A DNA stretch of 64,000 bases from Rhytidiadelphus loreus (lineage: Eukaryota; Streptophyta; Bryopsida; Hypnales; Hylocomiaceae): the NCBI GenBank assembly GCA_947034895.1, contig OX344762.1, forward strand, positions 26,702,760-26,766,759. Direction: 5' to 3'. The notes below the pieces were generated by a model. The model ran no database searches. It was given only the letters and a program-made list of their open reading frames with translations, and was not told where the DNA came from. This document shows, piece by piece, positions 30,808 through 42,240 of the stretch. The position numbers were made by a program, and so were the translations under genes. How positions within the stretch are numbered: the first letter of the stretch is position 1; the number at the start of each line of letters is the position of its first letter.

Positions 30808-33800
30808 TTACCGCAACGCACCCGAGTCGTCTCTTGCAATTAATGGAAGCTCCAGATCGACCAAAAAGTAGTTTTTGCCGGGCTCCCTGAGGTATTTGAC
30901 TTCGCCGTTCATCAGTTTCACGAGCTTCCGGCACATACTCAGGCCCAGGCCTTCTTGGGTCATGCCTCGCCCCCGGTCAAACATCTCATGCACGAGCTCC
31001 TCCGGGAGCCCTGCCCCGGGATGTGTTACTCTGGAAACATACAATCCACAGCCAGGGTGTTCAGCGTTAACACAAAGAAAGCGCAGTACAAAAATGAAGT
31101 AAAAGAAAATCGTTAAAGACCTGACCCTGGCTCCTATTGACTGACCCCTGTAAGCAACAGCAACTCATCTCTTCCAACACTTGATTTGCCTTCAGTTAGC
31201 AAGTTTGGTGGAAGAATGAATTGGCTAAATGTTTACAACCACTCACCCTTGTATAGAAATTAAGTTCTGTGTTGTCTATACAGCCTCCCAGTGTTTGAAA
31301 GATTGCATAAGAAATCATCGTACCTTGAGGAAACAATTTGATCTCGAGAGAATTTGGCTATTGTACACAAAGTGATCTCTCCAGTGAGCTGTAAGGAAAC
31401 TGCACCTAAATGCAACCCCTTTCTGAAACCAGTCTATTCATGAGAGTCTAGGGTCGATTTGGAGTTACGCCCATTCCCAACACTTAAAAAATTCATAGAC
31501 TATTCATACGGTGTCTGAAGATTGCATGCTAAGGGAAACTGGAAGCCCTCAGTGAATCCCGAGAAGAACCAACAAAATCCAAAACAGTTCATTAATAAGA
31601 GCCATGCTCAAATGCTTATTTGAAAAATTGTAGGCGCAGTTCATTTATTGAGTGATCTGACGATGAAAGCACACTCCTTCATATTCCAGTCCAAAGGAGT
31701 GCTTAAATCATTCCTGAAGACCCCTCGCTAACACCACTCGTAATACCAAGTGAGAACATACCTTAAGGATTCAATCGAGGATTCTATTATTGCTTAGAGA
31801 AAGGCCTTAGAACTGATTGTTTTGCAAAGAAAAGAATGGGAGATGACACAACCAACCATACCTGAACTCTAAATGCACAACGTGAAAGCCACCACCAAGG
31901 CGCTTCTTCATTGGGACCACCTTGATGCCGACCCAGCCCTCGGAGGAGGGCGTGAAACGCACTGCATTGAGCAAAAAGTCTGCCAGCACTTGCTGCAACC
32001 GCACTTGGTCCCCAAACAAGCACATGTCATTGATCTCCCGCGGCGTTTCCCGAACCAATTGCAAGCCCTTCTCTCCTGATGTCACCATTCCTTGGCTCAC
32101 CACCGCGTCTATCATGGAACCCATTTCAAATTCTGCGGCTTCCAACTCTAAGTACCTGCACATTCAACACAGTTGCCACACGTCATGAACACTGAATGTC
32201 AAGCACAAGGAATTGCAACACTAGGGGTTGTCAAACCTCCTTGGACACATAGTTTTCTATGGGAGATCAGATAATCATTTTCTTAAATGCAACCAACCAT
32301 TACTTATGGCATGCGAAATGGGAATGACATAAGTATAGATACTTGATCTCATTGCAACCACCAATGAAAACCATTGCATTTTCCTACTCCTGAAGTTCTG
32401 AAGTAAAGGAAGACATAACTCTTACCTTGGTAAAGACATAATCAAGATTTGATAACCCCTTAAACTTCGTAGCAACTCAACCTAAAGAAGTGCACAAAGT
32501 CTGCTAAAGCGAAGAAGAAAGACAAAGTGTTCAAGCTTACCCATCTTCAATACTCTCAAGGTCCATATCATCCAAGATTTTCCGCAACTGCCGTTCACAA
32601 ACTGCACTTGTGCCCATGAACTGCTTCTGATCATCCGACAAATCTGTATCCTCCATTAAATTTCGAGTGAACATGATTCCATACAGAGGATTCTTAATTT
32701 CTTGACGAATGTATGCAAGTTCCTTCAGTTTGGCAAAAGCTACCTTCTCAGTTGCTCGTTGTACAGTTAGTGCCTGCTACAAAAAAACCACTTCACGAAC
32801 TCAAGACCAGCCCAACAACAGGACCCAGTGTACAGGGAATGAGCCAATGTCGCAAGGATTAAAACAGAAGGTGCACGAATATGACCTGTAACAATTCTGG
32901 GCTTGCAATATGCAGAAAACAGAAAACGCCTGTTATGTATCCCTCTGCATCTGTTCTCTTATTCGCCGTCAGGAGAACTTCAACAAACTTCCCGTGGCGG
33001 TCAGAAAAGGAAAACGGATATTTGTCTGTGTCATGGCCGTCCATAGCATTGTTAAGCACTATCATGAATTTCGTCACTGCGTCTTGGCCCTTGAGACGGC
33101 AAAACGTTTGTTGAGTTCCAAAGACTTCACCAAGCAGCAATTTTCCCAGAACCTGCATTTCACAGCATGGCAACCCAAACTCAGAAAGGGCTAACCAGCT
33201 TTCACGTGCCCACAATTTTACACTCCAGTAGAACTCAGGCTAATACAAAACATCTAACAAAGCCAGGCACCCGTGTATAGATCAGAGAGGTCTAACAAGC
33301 CTTCCTGCTGCCATAACATTTGTAAGTAGTACTGCAAGGCACCTTTTTCAGTACAATATCACGAATTATCTGAAGTCATGCAAAATCAGCGCAAACCGAA
33401 CAAAATCAAAGCTAGAAAATACTCTCACAATAGCTCATAGACTTGCGGAGCACTCACTTGTTCAAATTGAGCTCAACTTTGCAAAACAAGATGTCAGGAA
33501 TTCACAGACTGTTATGGACAGCGAAAAGAGGCATTGGAAAAAAATCATAGACCATCGGTGCTAATCAATACACTGGAGTCTAGGAATCCAAAGGTGGTAA
33601 GCTAGAAATAGAGACTACAATGAGAAGGTTACGCTACCTCATCCCTATTCCAGCCTGTGAGCTTCTCCATTGAAGGACTCCATTCGGTACAGCACCCCGA
33701 CTCATCACTCCCAAAAATGGGCGGAATTAGTGCATTCGGACTCTGCAAAATGCTTTTGTAGTCGCCGTGAATGCGAGTGAACTTGTCATGCACCATCTTC

Positions 33801-36800
33801 TGCCCGGTCACGTCCTGCCCCACGAAGCACACGCCGACCACTTTCTCTTGAACATCCCGACTGGAGCAGGCATTCACTATCAGTATCACTGCACCTTTCG
33901 TCTTCTGCGGCCCAAAAGTCTTCAACTGCATCTCTACATTTTGCTCTTCGTCACCTACAGGTAAACACAATTGACCCTAAATTACTCACTCTAGCAAATA
34001 CAGTCCCTGACCTTTTTTGCTGCAATCAGCGTAAAGATCAACGAGCAGGTGCGCTACAAGAGGCTCTGTCCCAGTAGCACTGACTCGCTCTTTGAGTGAG
34101 GACCTACTCAAATTTCCACACAGTCACTGTAATGTGGCTTTTGCCAATGCAAAGCCTACTCTTCTTTAGTCTAGAGCCAACAAAAAACTTAAAGAGGATA
34201 AAAAGCTTGTCTGCCTGCCTGGTGAGGGTCACTCGTTGTGTAAGCAGAATTTAATTCATTTTGTGATTTGACCCGGAACATGCTCCCGTTTCAAAATCGA
34301 TAATTCCATTTTGCTGGAATTCACCGAGAACCACCTAAAGCCACTTTAAGTTGCGCTGGTCATAGCAATAACAAGTACTACACCTTCAATGGTGTAAAGA
34401 ATAAATTAAAACTTACTTACATCTTTCAACTTCATTAGTACAAGTAACAAGAATGAGCATGAAGAAGTGGCGCTTAAGTGGCTCTTATGTGGCACACTAA
34501 AAAAATTTGAAACAAAAAGGCTTAGAGCTCACTCTTTTGAGGTGGAATTGGACACTTATTAAGGTAAATAAACCTAATTGTGACCCCACCTGATTGTGTC
34601 ACAATGTACACCCCTCTTTAATCTAAACCCTAAATCCATTCCTGTCTTATGAGATTTGTGCCACACGACTAAGACAAGAATGAAAGACCTAGACTTACGA
34701 TCTGAAATAAAGAGAGGGTATACGTAGTGATGCAATTATGTAGGGGTTACAATTAAGCGTCCTTACCTTAACTCAAATGCGTCATAAAAATGCAATAGAT
34801 TGTTATCCCACCCCTACTCGATTGGTTTAAATATCACGCTTCTGTTTTCAACCTCTGCAATCTAAAGTGACCCCTCTGTCCTTTTACACTAAACCTCTAG
34901 TTGCATATGATGTCGGTTCAAATTTTACTTAAACCCGTGCAATTCACTAAATCATGCAGATTGATGTTGGTTCAAATTACATGAATCATTAAGATTTGTT
35001 TTGGGTTCAAATTTGTTTGAACCTTTGCAAGCTACTAGATCATGCAGATTGACGTTCATTCAAATTTTGGTGAAGCCCGTGCAGTCAACTAGATCAAGGA
35101 AATGTCCGTTCAAACTATCCTTAAACCCGTGCAATCCACTAGTTGAATCAAATTTGGGTGCAACCAGGGCAATCATGCAATCATCTAGATCACTCATGTG
35201 TGTTTAACATTTGCATAGACCCGTGCACTCCGATAGAGCAAGCAAAAGCGGAGAGAAACGAAGGCAGAGCAGCCACGCTACCTTGCAAAGCCAAATAGAG
35301 CAACCTCTCCACCACCTGCACCGACTCCTCCAACACCAAATCCTGAATGAGCGACCTTCCCATGGCCTCCCCCACAGGCAACCCGGTGAGCTCCGCCACT
35401 TTGGCATTCCATCCATTGATGAATCCGCTGGAGTCCACCGCCAAGATGGGCGCCGTGGCGGTCTCGATCAAGCGCACCATCTCGTTGGCAACCGTGCTCA
35501 GCTCCTCCATCCCCTGAATCTTCAGGTCGTGCAGCCGCGAGTGGATCATGGTCTTGGTGTCGCTATCGTCGATGTCTCGGAAGGAGCCGCGCAGGATGAG
35601 CTGTAGCGAGTGAACGGCGTCCATCTCGATATCCTCCCAAGGGACGCTCCGACGCTTCACCACGTCCAAGAAGGCGTTGAAGGAGGAGCGAGGGGTCATC
35701 TTGCGGCCGTCGTCCCTATCGTCCGCGTCTTGCTTCGCGCCGCCCCACTTGATCTCCTTCGCCGTGTGCGACCTGAAACAACGAGCATGGGCAAGCACAT
35801 TTTTACATTCAGTGGATTTCGAAGTACAACAGACTGGAAGTAGTAGCTCTGTTTTGAGACTGATCGTCATTCGCGTCAACTGTTCAACATGTCCAAATCA
35901 ATAACCTTGAGAGAACACAGAGAGGACTAAGATAGAATATCATTAAAAAATTTATCAGAATACCAAGGCCTCTCTCTAATTCTTCTCTCCAATTCAAAGG
36001 ACGCAATCTGAGGACTCATCTCTCCACTCATTCACATTCATTTGGTTTTCGAAGTACAACTGATTAAAAGGAGTAGCTCTATTTTCTACGTCACGTGACT
36101 GATCGTCATCGCTTCAAGTGTTCACGGTGACAAAATCAATAACCTTGAGAGAACAAAGAGATGACTATAATAGAAAATCAAGGCTTCTCTACAAGTCATG
36201 GACGTAATCTAACGACTGTCCTCACCACTCATCTGTATCGCCGTAAACGACTTGACACGAGCGTATGCGAGAACACTAGTGTTCGAAACACTACTAATTG
36301 GAAGTTGTAGATCTATTTTCAGCGTCATGAGACTGATCGTCACTCGCTTCAAGTGTTCACCATGAAAAATCAATAACCCTGAGAGAACACAGAGATGACT
36401 AAGATAGAATATCAAGGCTTCCCCAATTCAATGACGTATTCTGAGGACTATTCTCTCCTCTCATCTTTATCAACCCTGAGAGAACACAGAGATGACTAAG
36501 ATAGAATATCGAGGCTTTTCTCCAATTCATGGACGTAATCTCATGACTATTCTCTCCACTCGTCCTTACGGCCGTGGGAGACATGAATAGAGTAGGTGCA
36601 AGAATACAAGGCATTCGTGCGATTTTAAAACACTACTAATTAAAAGAAGCTTCATTTTCTAAGTCAAGTGTCTGATCACTGATTACGTATCCATTCACTT
36701 CAAGTGTTCACCATGAAAAATCAATAATCTTTTCGCAAACACAGAGAAGACTGATCTAGAAAACAAGGCTTATCTCCAATTCATGGGCATAATCTGAGGA

Positions 36801-38917
36801 CTACTCTCTCCACTCATCTTTACAATCTCTGAACTAGTTTCTAATGCGCTCCTGAAACAACTAATCAAGATGAAAAAGTCAGTAACCCCTGAGATTACTA
36901 TGACAGAAATGAAGTCTTCAATCTCAGTCACAAATCTTAACTCCCGGATATACTAATGACGATTCTACCCAACCAACTACCTTTCTAATCTCCAAACTCG
37001 TTTCTTGTACCTGCCTACCTCAAGGATCACTCAAGCCTACTTCAAATCTCCAACTTCCTTATGCTTCACTCTCGTTTCAGAATTCTCACGAACTCCAAAT
37101 CGTAACAGTATTAGATAAATCCAGCTCAAGAAAGAAGTTGAGCAGTTTCAGGGGCATCAAAGATCAAAACTTGTACTCCAAGAACAAAGGTGATATTGAA
37201 AACTTGAATTCAAAACTCTACCAGGGTACTAGTCCTATGAAACAAGAGTAAGAACCTCAAAATCACGCAGGGCTGGACTTGAAACAATAGAGTCCCAGAG
37301 CTAGATTCGAAACCACAGAATTGCAGAGGGCTGAAATTCGGACTGCTGACAAGCCAAAATATGGGTTACTGCAAAGGAGCGCTATTACCTGAACCAAAAA
37401 AGAAAGTCCTGGGGTGTGATGCGCGCCGCGGCCATCCCACAGACAGCGTCCCCAAGTAGACTAGCGCCTGGGTAGCCCGCATCTACCAAGCTATCAGTGC
37501 TCAATCCAGTGGAATCTGCATGATGCTCCAGCAACCAGTTCGCAATTTCCGCAATCTGCTCCTCGCTAGGCGTAGTCCCCAGAAGCCAGAACCTTTTCCC
37601 ATAGTACAGCGCCGCGCCGTCACACTTCACCAAGTCCATGATATTAGGGCACTGCGATACAATCCCAATGGGCGCGTCCCGCAGCAACATGTCGCAAAGA
37701 AGCGTCTGCGTGCACAGGATGTGCTTCTCCCTCACCTGCGCGGCGAGCCCCACTTCCATATTGAGCTGCAGTCCGAACACTTGCATGAGAAACTCGCAGG
37801 CGGAGCGGAGCGGATAAGAAATGCATTTCGCGGACGTGTGGTGGCAGACTACAAGGCCCCAGAGTCGGCGTCCGCGCGACTGGGGTCCGCCGCTGTCGTC
37901 CTCTTGGTCGTTCACAATCACAGCCATGGTGACGGACGCGACGCTGCCCATGTTGCCCATATACTGCGCGTGACAGCCGTGTGGCGCACGCAGCGTGGAG
38001 CCCGCGAGCGAGATCGGCTGGCGTAAGTCTTTATCTTGGATGACCTTCACTGGGGGCGCGCTGCAATCGACGATCATGCGGACTCGATTCTTCATAAACA
38101 GGAAGCGGGACGCTTGCGGGATGTCGGTGGAGGGGTAATGCAACCCTAAATACGGCTCCAAGTCTGATCGTCGAATCTCCGCTAAAACTTCCCCGTGCTC
38201 GTCTTCGTGGAATTTGTACGCCATGACGCGGTCGTAGCCCGTAAGTTCGCGAACCTCTTCGACAACAGTGTCGCAGAGCAGCCCAATGTCACCGCCAGGG
38301 AGGGATTGCAGGCGCCCAATGGCTTTCGCCGCGAGCTTGTGCGAGTGGAGTGCGCCGGCGGTGGAGACGATCACGTCGTCGGGGAGGATGGGTTCGAAGT
38401 CAAGCACGATCCCCACATCAATGCGGTGCGCAATGGCGTAGAACGGCTTGCCTGAGCTTCGAGTATGGATAGAGATGGGGTTCCACATGGACAAATCCGC
38501 GGCGCCTGTGGCACGTTCCAGCGCAGTCGCGCTCGCGGGCGTGAAGAGTGAGCGCGCGTCGGTTCCGATGCCCAGAACTTCCGGTTGGCCGATGCAAGGG
38601 ACGGCTTGAGGGGTTAGGTCGAGAAGCTCAGGCGCGTTTTCGCTGAACGCGATGACGCGAAACGTTATCTCCTCGACGGCTAGCATGCATCCAAACGTCT
38701 GCGTGAGCCCGCCGCGTTGCATGCGCTGCAAGTACGCCGTCACGGCTTGCGGGGGTACTTGCTGCTTCACTGCTTGGCCCACGGATTTCGAGTAATCGAA
38801 AGTGTCTCCGGAGTCATTCGATTCCTCATAGACGGCTTGCAGCTTCGCGTCCGCCGTGGTCTGCGCCACGCGCACACTATGCTTCGATTTCATCCCGCTC
38901 CCCGACGAGTACGACAT
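30808..38917 (-). CDS. PHY: Phytochrome (red/far-red photoreceptor)
   Basis: Seven coding exons give 1117 residues: 38917-37389, 35772-35282, 33954-33638, 33152-32886, 32773-32541, 32155-31862 and 31030-30808. Every junction has GT/AG and the phases agree. Domain order is NTE (Ser-rich), PAS, GAF with the bilin-attachment Cys315 in [13 protein letters not shown] with the tongue [17 protein letters not shown]1 ([16 protein letters not shown]), PAS2 (about 650-800), HisKA-like [20 protein letters not shown], and an HATPase-like end with [19 protein letters not shown]. As in other plant phytochromes the kinase-like part does not show a canonical H-box. It binds phytochromobilin covalently and switches Pr/Pfr in cytosol and nucleus. 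The ATG at 38917 is used; the frame extends 24 bases upstream only with a GTG. Six coding introns are more than the three usual in seed-plant PHY genes. Intron 1 (35773-37388) is full of tandem repeats. Confidence 0.97.
35759..36830 (-). repeat. Tandem repeats in phytochrome intron 1, partly copying the exon-2 edge
   Basis: Four or so diverged units share AAATCAATAACC, TGAGAGAACACAGAGATGAC, AATATCAAGGCTT and CTCTCCACTCAT. Plus-strand sequence at the exon-2 5' edge (GCCGTGTGCGACCTGAAACA, 35761) is matched in order by GCCGTAAACGACTTGACACG at 36240 and GCCGTGGGAGACATGAATAG at about 36570. The exon edge has therefore been copied into the intron. Unit length is roughly 170-330 bp. Confidence 0.75.
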
Positions 38918-40337
38918 CACCCTCGCCGACACCGCAGTCACAAAAGTTCCAACGACCCAATTCGAACAACCCCCGAATCTCGTCAGTGCAAAGGATTAGG
39001 GCTTTAATCGAATCCCCTCGCCATATCAATTCCACTCCTTATTCCCAAACAATCGCATTGCTCCATTCACTCCCACTCCACAACCTCAATTGGCGAATCT
39101 CTCTTGTCCACCCACTCCCACCTTCACTTATCTCCACTCCCAATAAACACAAATCGGCAGAGACAACAATACTGCCGGAACTCAAATGCAAACTGTCTCC
39201 GGCTGCCATACACTTCCCCAGCCTGTCCAGCAGCAGCTGAACCCGAGCTCACCACCAAAGGTTCAGGCCTATCATCTACGAAACCCAACACCAAAGCCCC
39301 AAATTTTCACAGAAGCATATTGAAGTCACTCTCGGCATTCGCGACCTCTACATCCACCACCATCGCCAAGCGCACCGCCAAACCAGCTCCAGACAGCTTG
39401 GTGCGCATTGCCAAAGCTGTTGTGCACCCCCGGCGTGGAAGCCGAATCTGTGTTACAATTTGATGCTTGGGTGCGCCAACGAATGAGGTTCGTTGCGATC
39501 ACTGTGCAACTGTCCAGTGAGAGATGGAGCACTCAGCCAGGACGGGCGGGCGCAAGAGGTTGAATGGAATTCGACTGCGTGGCGTGTTGGACCTGTTGGT
39601 GATGAGGAGCCAGCCACGCACCCACTGCTGCGACCGAATTAGCAAAGCCAGCGGGTCAGTCGCGCCCAGGGCCCATGCCCGCAGTCGGCCAATTGCAGGA
39701 GACGACGACTGCTGCTGTCGCGGAACGCCGCAGCGTGGCGGCCGCGGCACTACGGCGGACCGGGGGGGGGGCTGCCCGCGTTCTACGGGCAGCGGGGATG
39801 GTTTTATTTAGTAACGGTGGTTTGCCGAGTTGGGCCACTAGTCGATTGGGGGCCTGCAACTGGCAAGGTGGGAGTATTCCATTTTTATTGATATTTTTTT
39901 TAGTTTTGGCGGGGTAAGAGCATCTTCATTCCAACCGGTATATTTGCCAAAAATAAATAAAAATAATAAAAATAAAAACTTGTATACAATTAGAACTTGA
40001 AATATTTTTCATTAGAAGGACACCCCAAAGTCCTTTGAGTAGGGACAAGAAAACTCAAATTTAGACATTGAACAACGAAAGCAAATTACTTCAAATGTTA
40101 GCTACAAGACACAAAAATTATAGGGTTTTTAGCAAATCATCATTACTATTGCCACATTTCACCCTATGGCACAACAAAGTTTGCAAAGTGAAGCAAAATG
40201 TTTTTATCAAGACTACCTAAAATTTTGACGATGTGGCTTTGTTGAGCTTTGGAGGCCCATAACTCAAAATTCCTTTGCAAAAAAATTTTAGGGACTTCAT
40301 ATTTGAGTAGGGCATCAAGATATGAAGAAGCCATTAA
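38918..40337. other. Phytochrome leader and GC-rich upstream region
   Basis: 38918-39900 is richer in G+C than the surroundings, with a G run at 39762-39771, and probably holds the phytochrome 5' UTR and promoter. Overlapping open frames on both strands here (39104-39917) are low-complexity and not protein-like. At about 39.9 kb composition drops abruptly to AT-rich desert sequence. Confidence 0.5.
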
Positions 40338-41261
40338 CCCCTAAAGTCCCATTGTCCCCTCAGGGGACAATTTGGAATTCGGGCAGGTTCCTATGGGCTG
40401 AAATTTTACCCTAATTTTTTGAAACTTTTTCTGAAGATAGAAAATCTGATAAGCTTTGTGGGAATATAATTTTTATTTCAATCAGTGCCCGGAAGCAAAA
40501 GTTATACCACAAAAAGCCTGAAACTGAACTCGGCGGGCAGCACAAAAAATATTGCAAAAATTCAAAATAAATTTTTTTAAATTTTTTTTCTCAAAGATAA
40601 TGTTTCTGTCTACATCTAAAGCTTTGATTCATTCCATTTTGATTAGTGATGTGAAAGTTATGAACAATCTTATTTTTCGGGCAATCTAAGTATCTTTTTG
40701 GAAAAAGCAACTTGTAGGATTCATCTCAGAATGCAATTTTCAAATTTTTCAAATTTTTCTTTTTGAAAAGGTTAAATTTTCTTGTTAGAACAATCTCACC
40801 GTTGGGATTATTGTATTTCAATCCCATCTAAGAGCTATTATCAATTTAGTTTTTCTTTCAATCTTGGACCTACTTCTACTAGACAATTTTTTGAAGTATG
40901 AAAATCAAGTTGTTATTTTTTGAAATTTTTTTCCTAGACTCCCAACTCAATTCTTCAACACAATAAATTTTAAATTCAAACTCCATAGTGTAATTTTTTT
41001 CCACAAATAGAGATCAAAGTCATCTAAAATTGCAGTCCAATGTTCAAAAAAACTTGTTTTTTCAACTTTGAATGCTCATATCTCTCAATCTGTACGGTCA
41101 AACTTCATGAAATTTTTACCACGTGATTTTAAACAAGTAAAGTTTAAGATCCTACGGTTCAATTCCAAAAAAAGTATTTTTTTTGTTCTTTTGGACTAAT
41201 GCAATAGAAATGGCAGTTTTGAATGGTTTTTGACAGAAAAATGGCCTTGGGACTTTAGGGG
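40338..41261 (+). mobile_element. TTAA-flanked short inverted-repeat element, full-length copy 1
   Basis: The ends are CCCCTAAAGTCCCATTGTCC (left) and, on the other strand, CCCCTAAAGTCCCAAGGCC (right). TTAA flanks both sides (40334-40337 and 41262-41265). The 924-bp interior matches copy 2 at 53342-54275 in inverted orientation. No protein is encoded. TTAA target sites and a CCC start fit piggyBac-like elements. Because TTAA is palindromic, a TA duplication (Tc1/mariner, terminus ACCCC) cannot be excluded. Confidence 0.8.
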
Positions 41262-41269
41262 TTAAAAGA

Positions 41270-42240
41270 CTTTGAACCTTCTTAACTTCAAATTTTTGCA
41301 CTTCAAATTTTTTATTTTTTATGTTGAAAAACTGAGCTAAATGTCTAGGAAAAATACATAATTGATTTTCATTTTGTAATCCTTAAATGGCAAACCAAAA
41401 AATTTGAGCTTGGTTTAGAAAGAATCGCTGACAAGAAGTGGTTTCTTAATTTTTTTTGAATAGGTTTTGACATACTAAAACCACTTTTCTAATGATTATG
41501 GCCTACCAAGCACTACATTTAGGCTGCAAAATCAAATCGCTATTTACTATTCACTTTTACATGACTTGATCAAACAACTTTTGGACAAGCAATAAGCGCC
41601 GTGTTCTACCTCAAGGGGATTTTTTATTCTTCTTTAGGCTACTTGCCAGACAAGAGAATGTTGTTTCAAGGGTTTTTAAATTGTTAAGTAGAAACAAATA
41701 TGAATTTGAAGAAAAAATAAATTGCTAATAGCTCTAAAATAGAATTGAAACACACTAATATCAACAATGAGATTGATTCAAAAAGAATATTATACCTTGT
41801 GGAACCATTTTGGGGGGAAATTATAAAAGTTGAGTTTTAAAATGATTACAATGTGTTATTTTTTCAAGATGTTGAATCTATAATTGTTTGCAAGAGAAGA
41901 TGCTCCATGACTTTCACACCACTAATCCAAAAGATAATGAATCAAATCTTTCCATGTAGACAATAATACAATCTATAAAAAACAAATTTTTATAATTCCA
42001 ATTACAAGTTCTTGTAGTCAGTCTTATTTGCTACCCAATGAGCTAAAATTTGGACTTAGGATGGCATAATTTTAGCTACTTTTAAGCACCGATTGAAATT
42101 TTTTAAATCATATTTTCAAAAAGCTAATGTGTTTTTTTATCTTAACAAAAAGTTTAAAAAAATTGCACCAAAAATTGAGATCATAGAACTTGCCCAAACT
42201 CTTTCATTTGTCTTCCAAGGGGACATTGGGACTTTAGGGG
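41270..42240 (-). mobile_element. Diverged, left-truncated copy of the TTAA element
   Basis: The right end reads GGGGACATTGGGACTTTAGG GG, as in the reverse complement of copy 1's left end. The interior aligns in order with copy 2 (TTGTTAAGTAGAA, ATGAATCAAA.CTTTCCA, TAGACAA.AATA). The left terminus is missing or lies against copy 1, and an unrelated stretch sits near 41500-41680. Confidence 0.65.

Noticed and set aside
38918..38941. Longer phytochrome start (MTAVSARV)
   Set aside because: The first codon of that frame is GTG; the ATG at 38917 gives the usual Ser-rich phytochrome N-terminus.
39104..39917. Overlapping frames upstream of the phytochrome gene
   Set aside because: Ser/Thr/Pro/Arg-rich frames open on both strands in GC-rich leader sequence; most likely 5' UTR and promoter.
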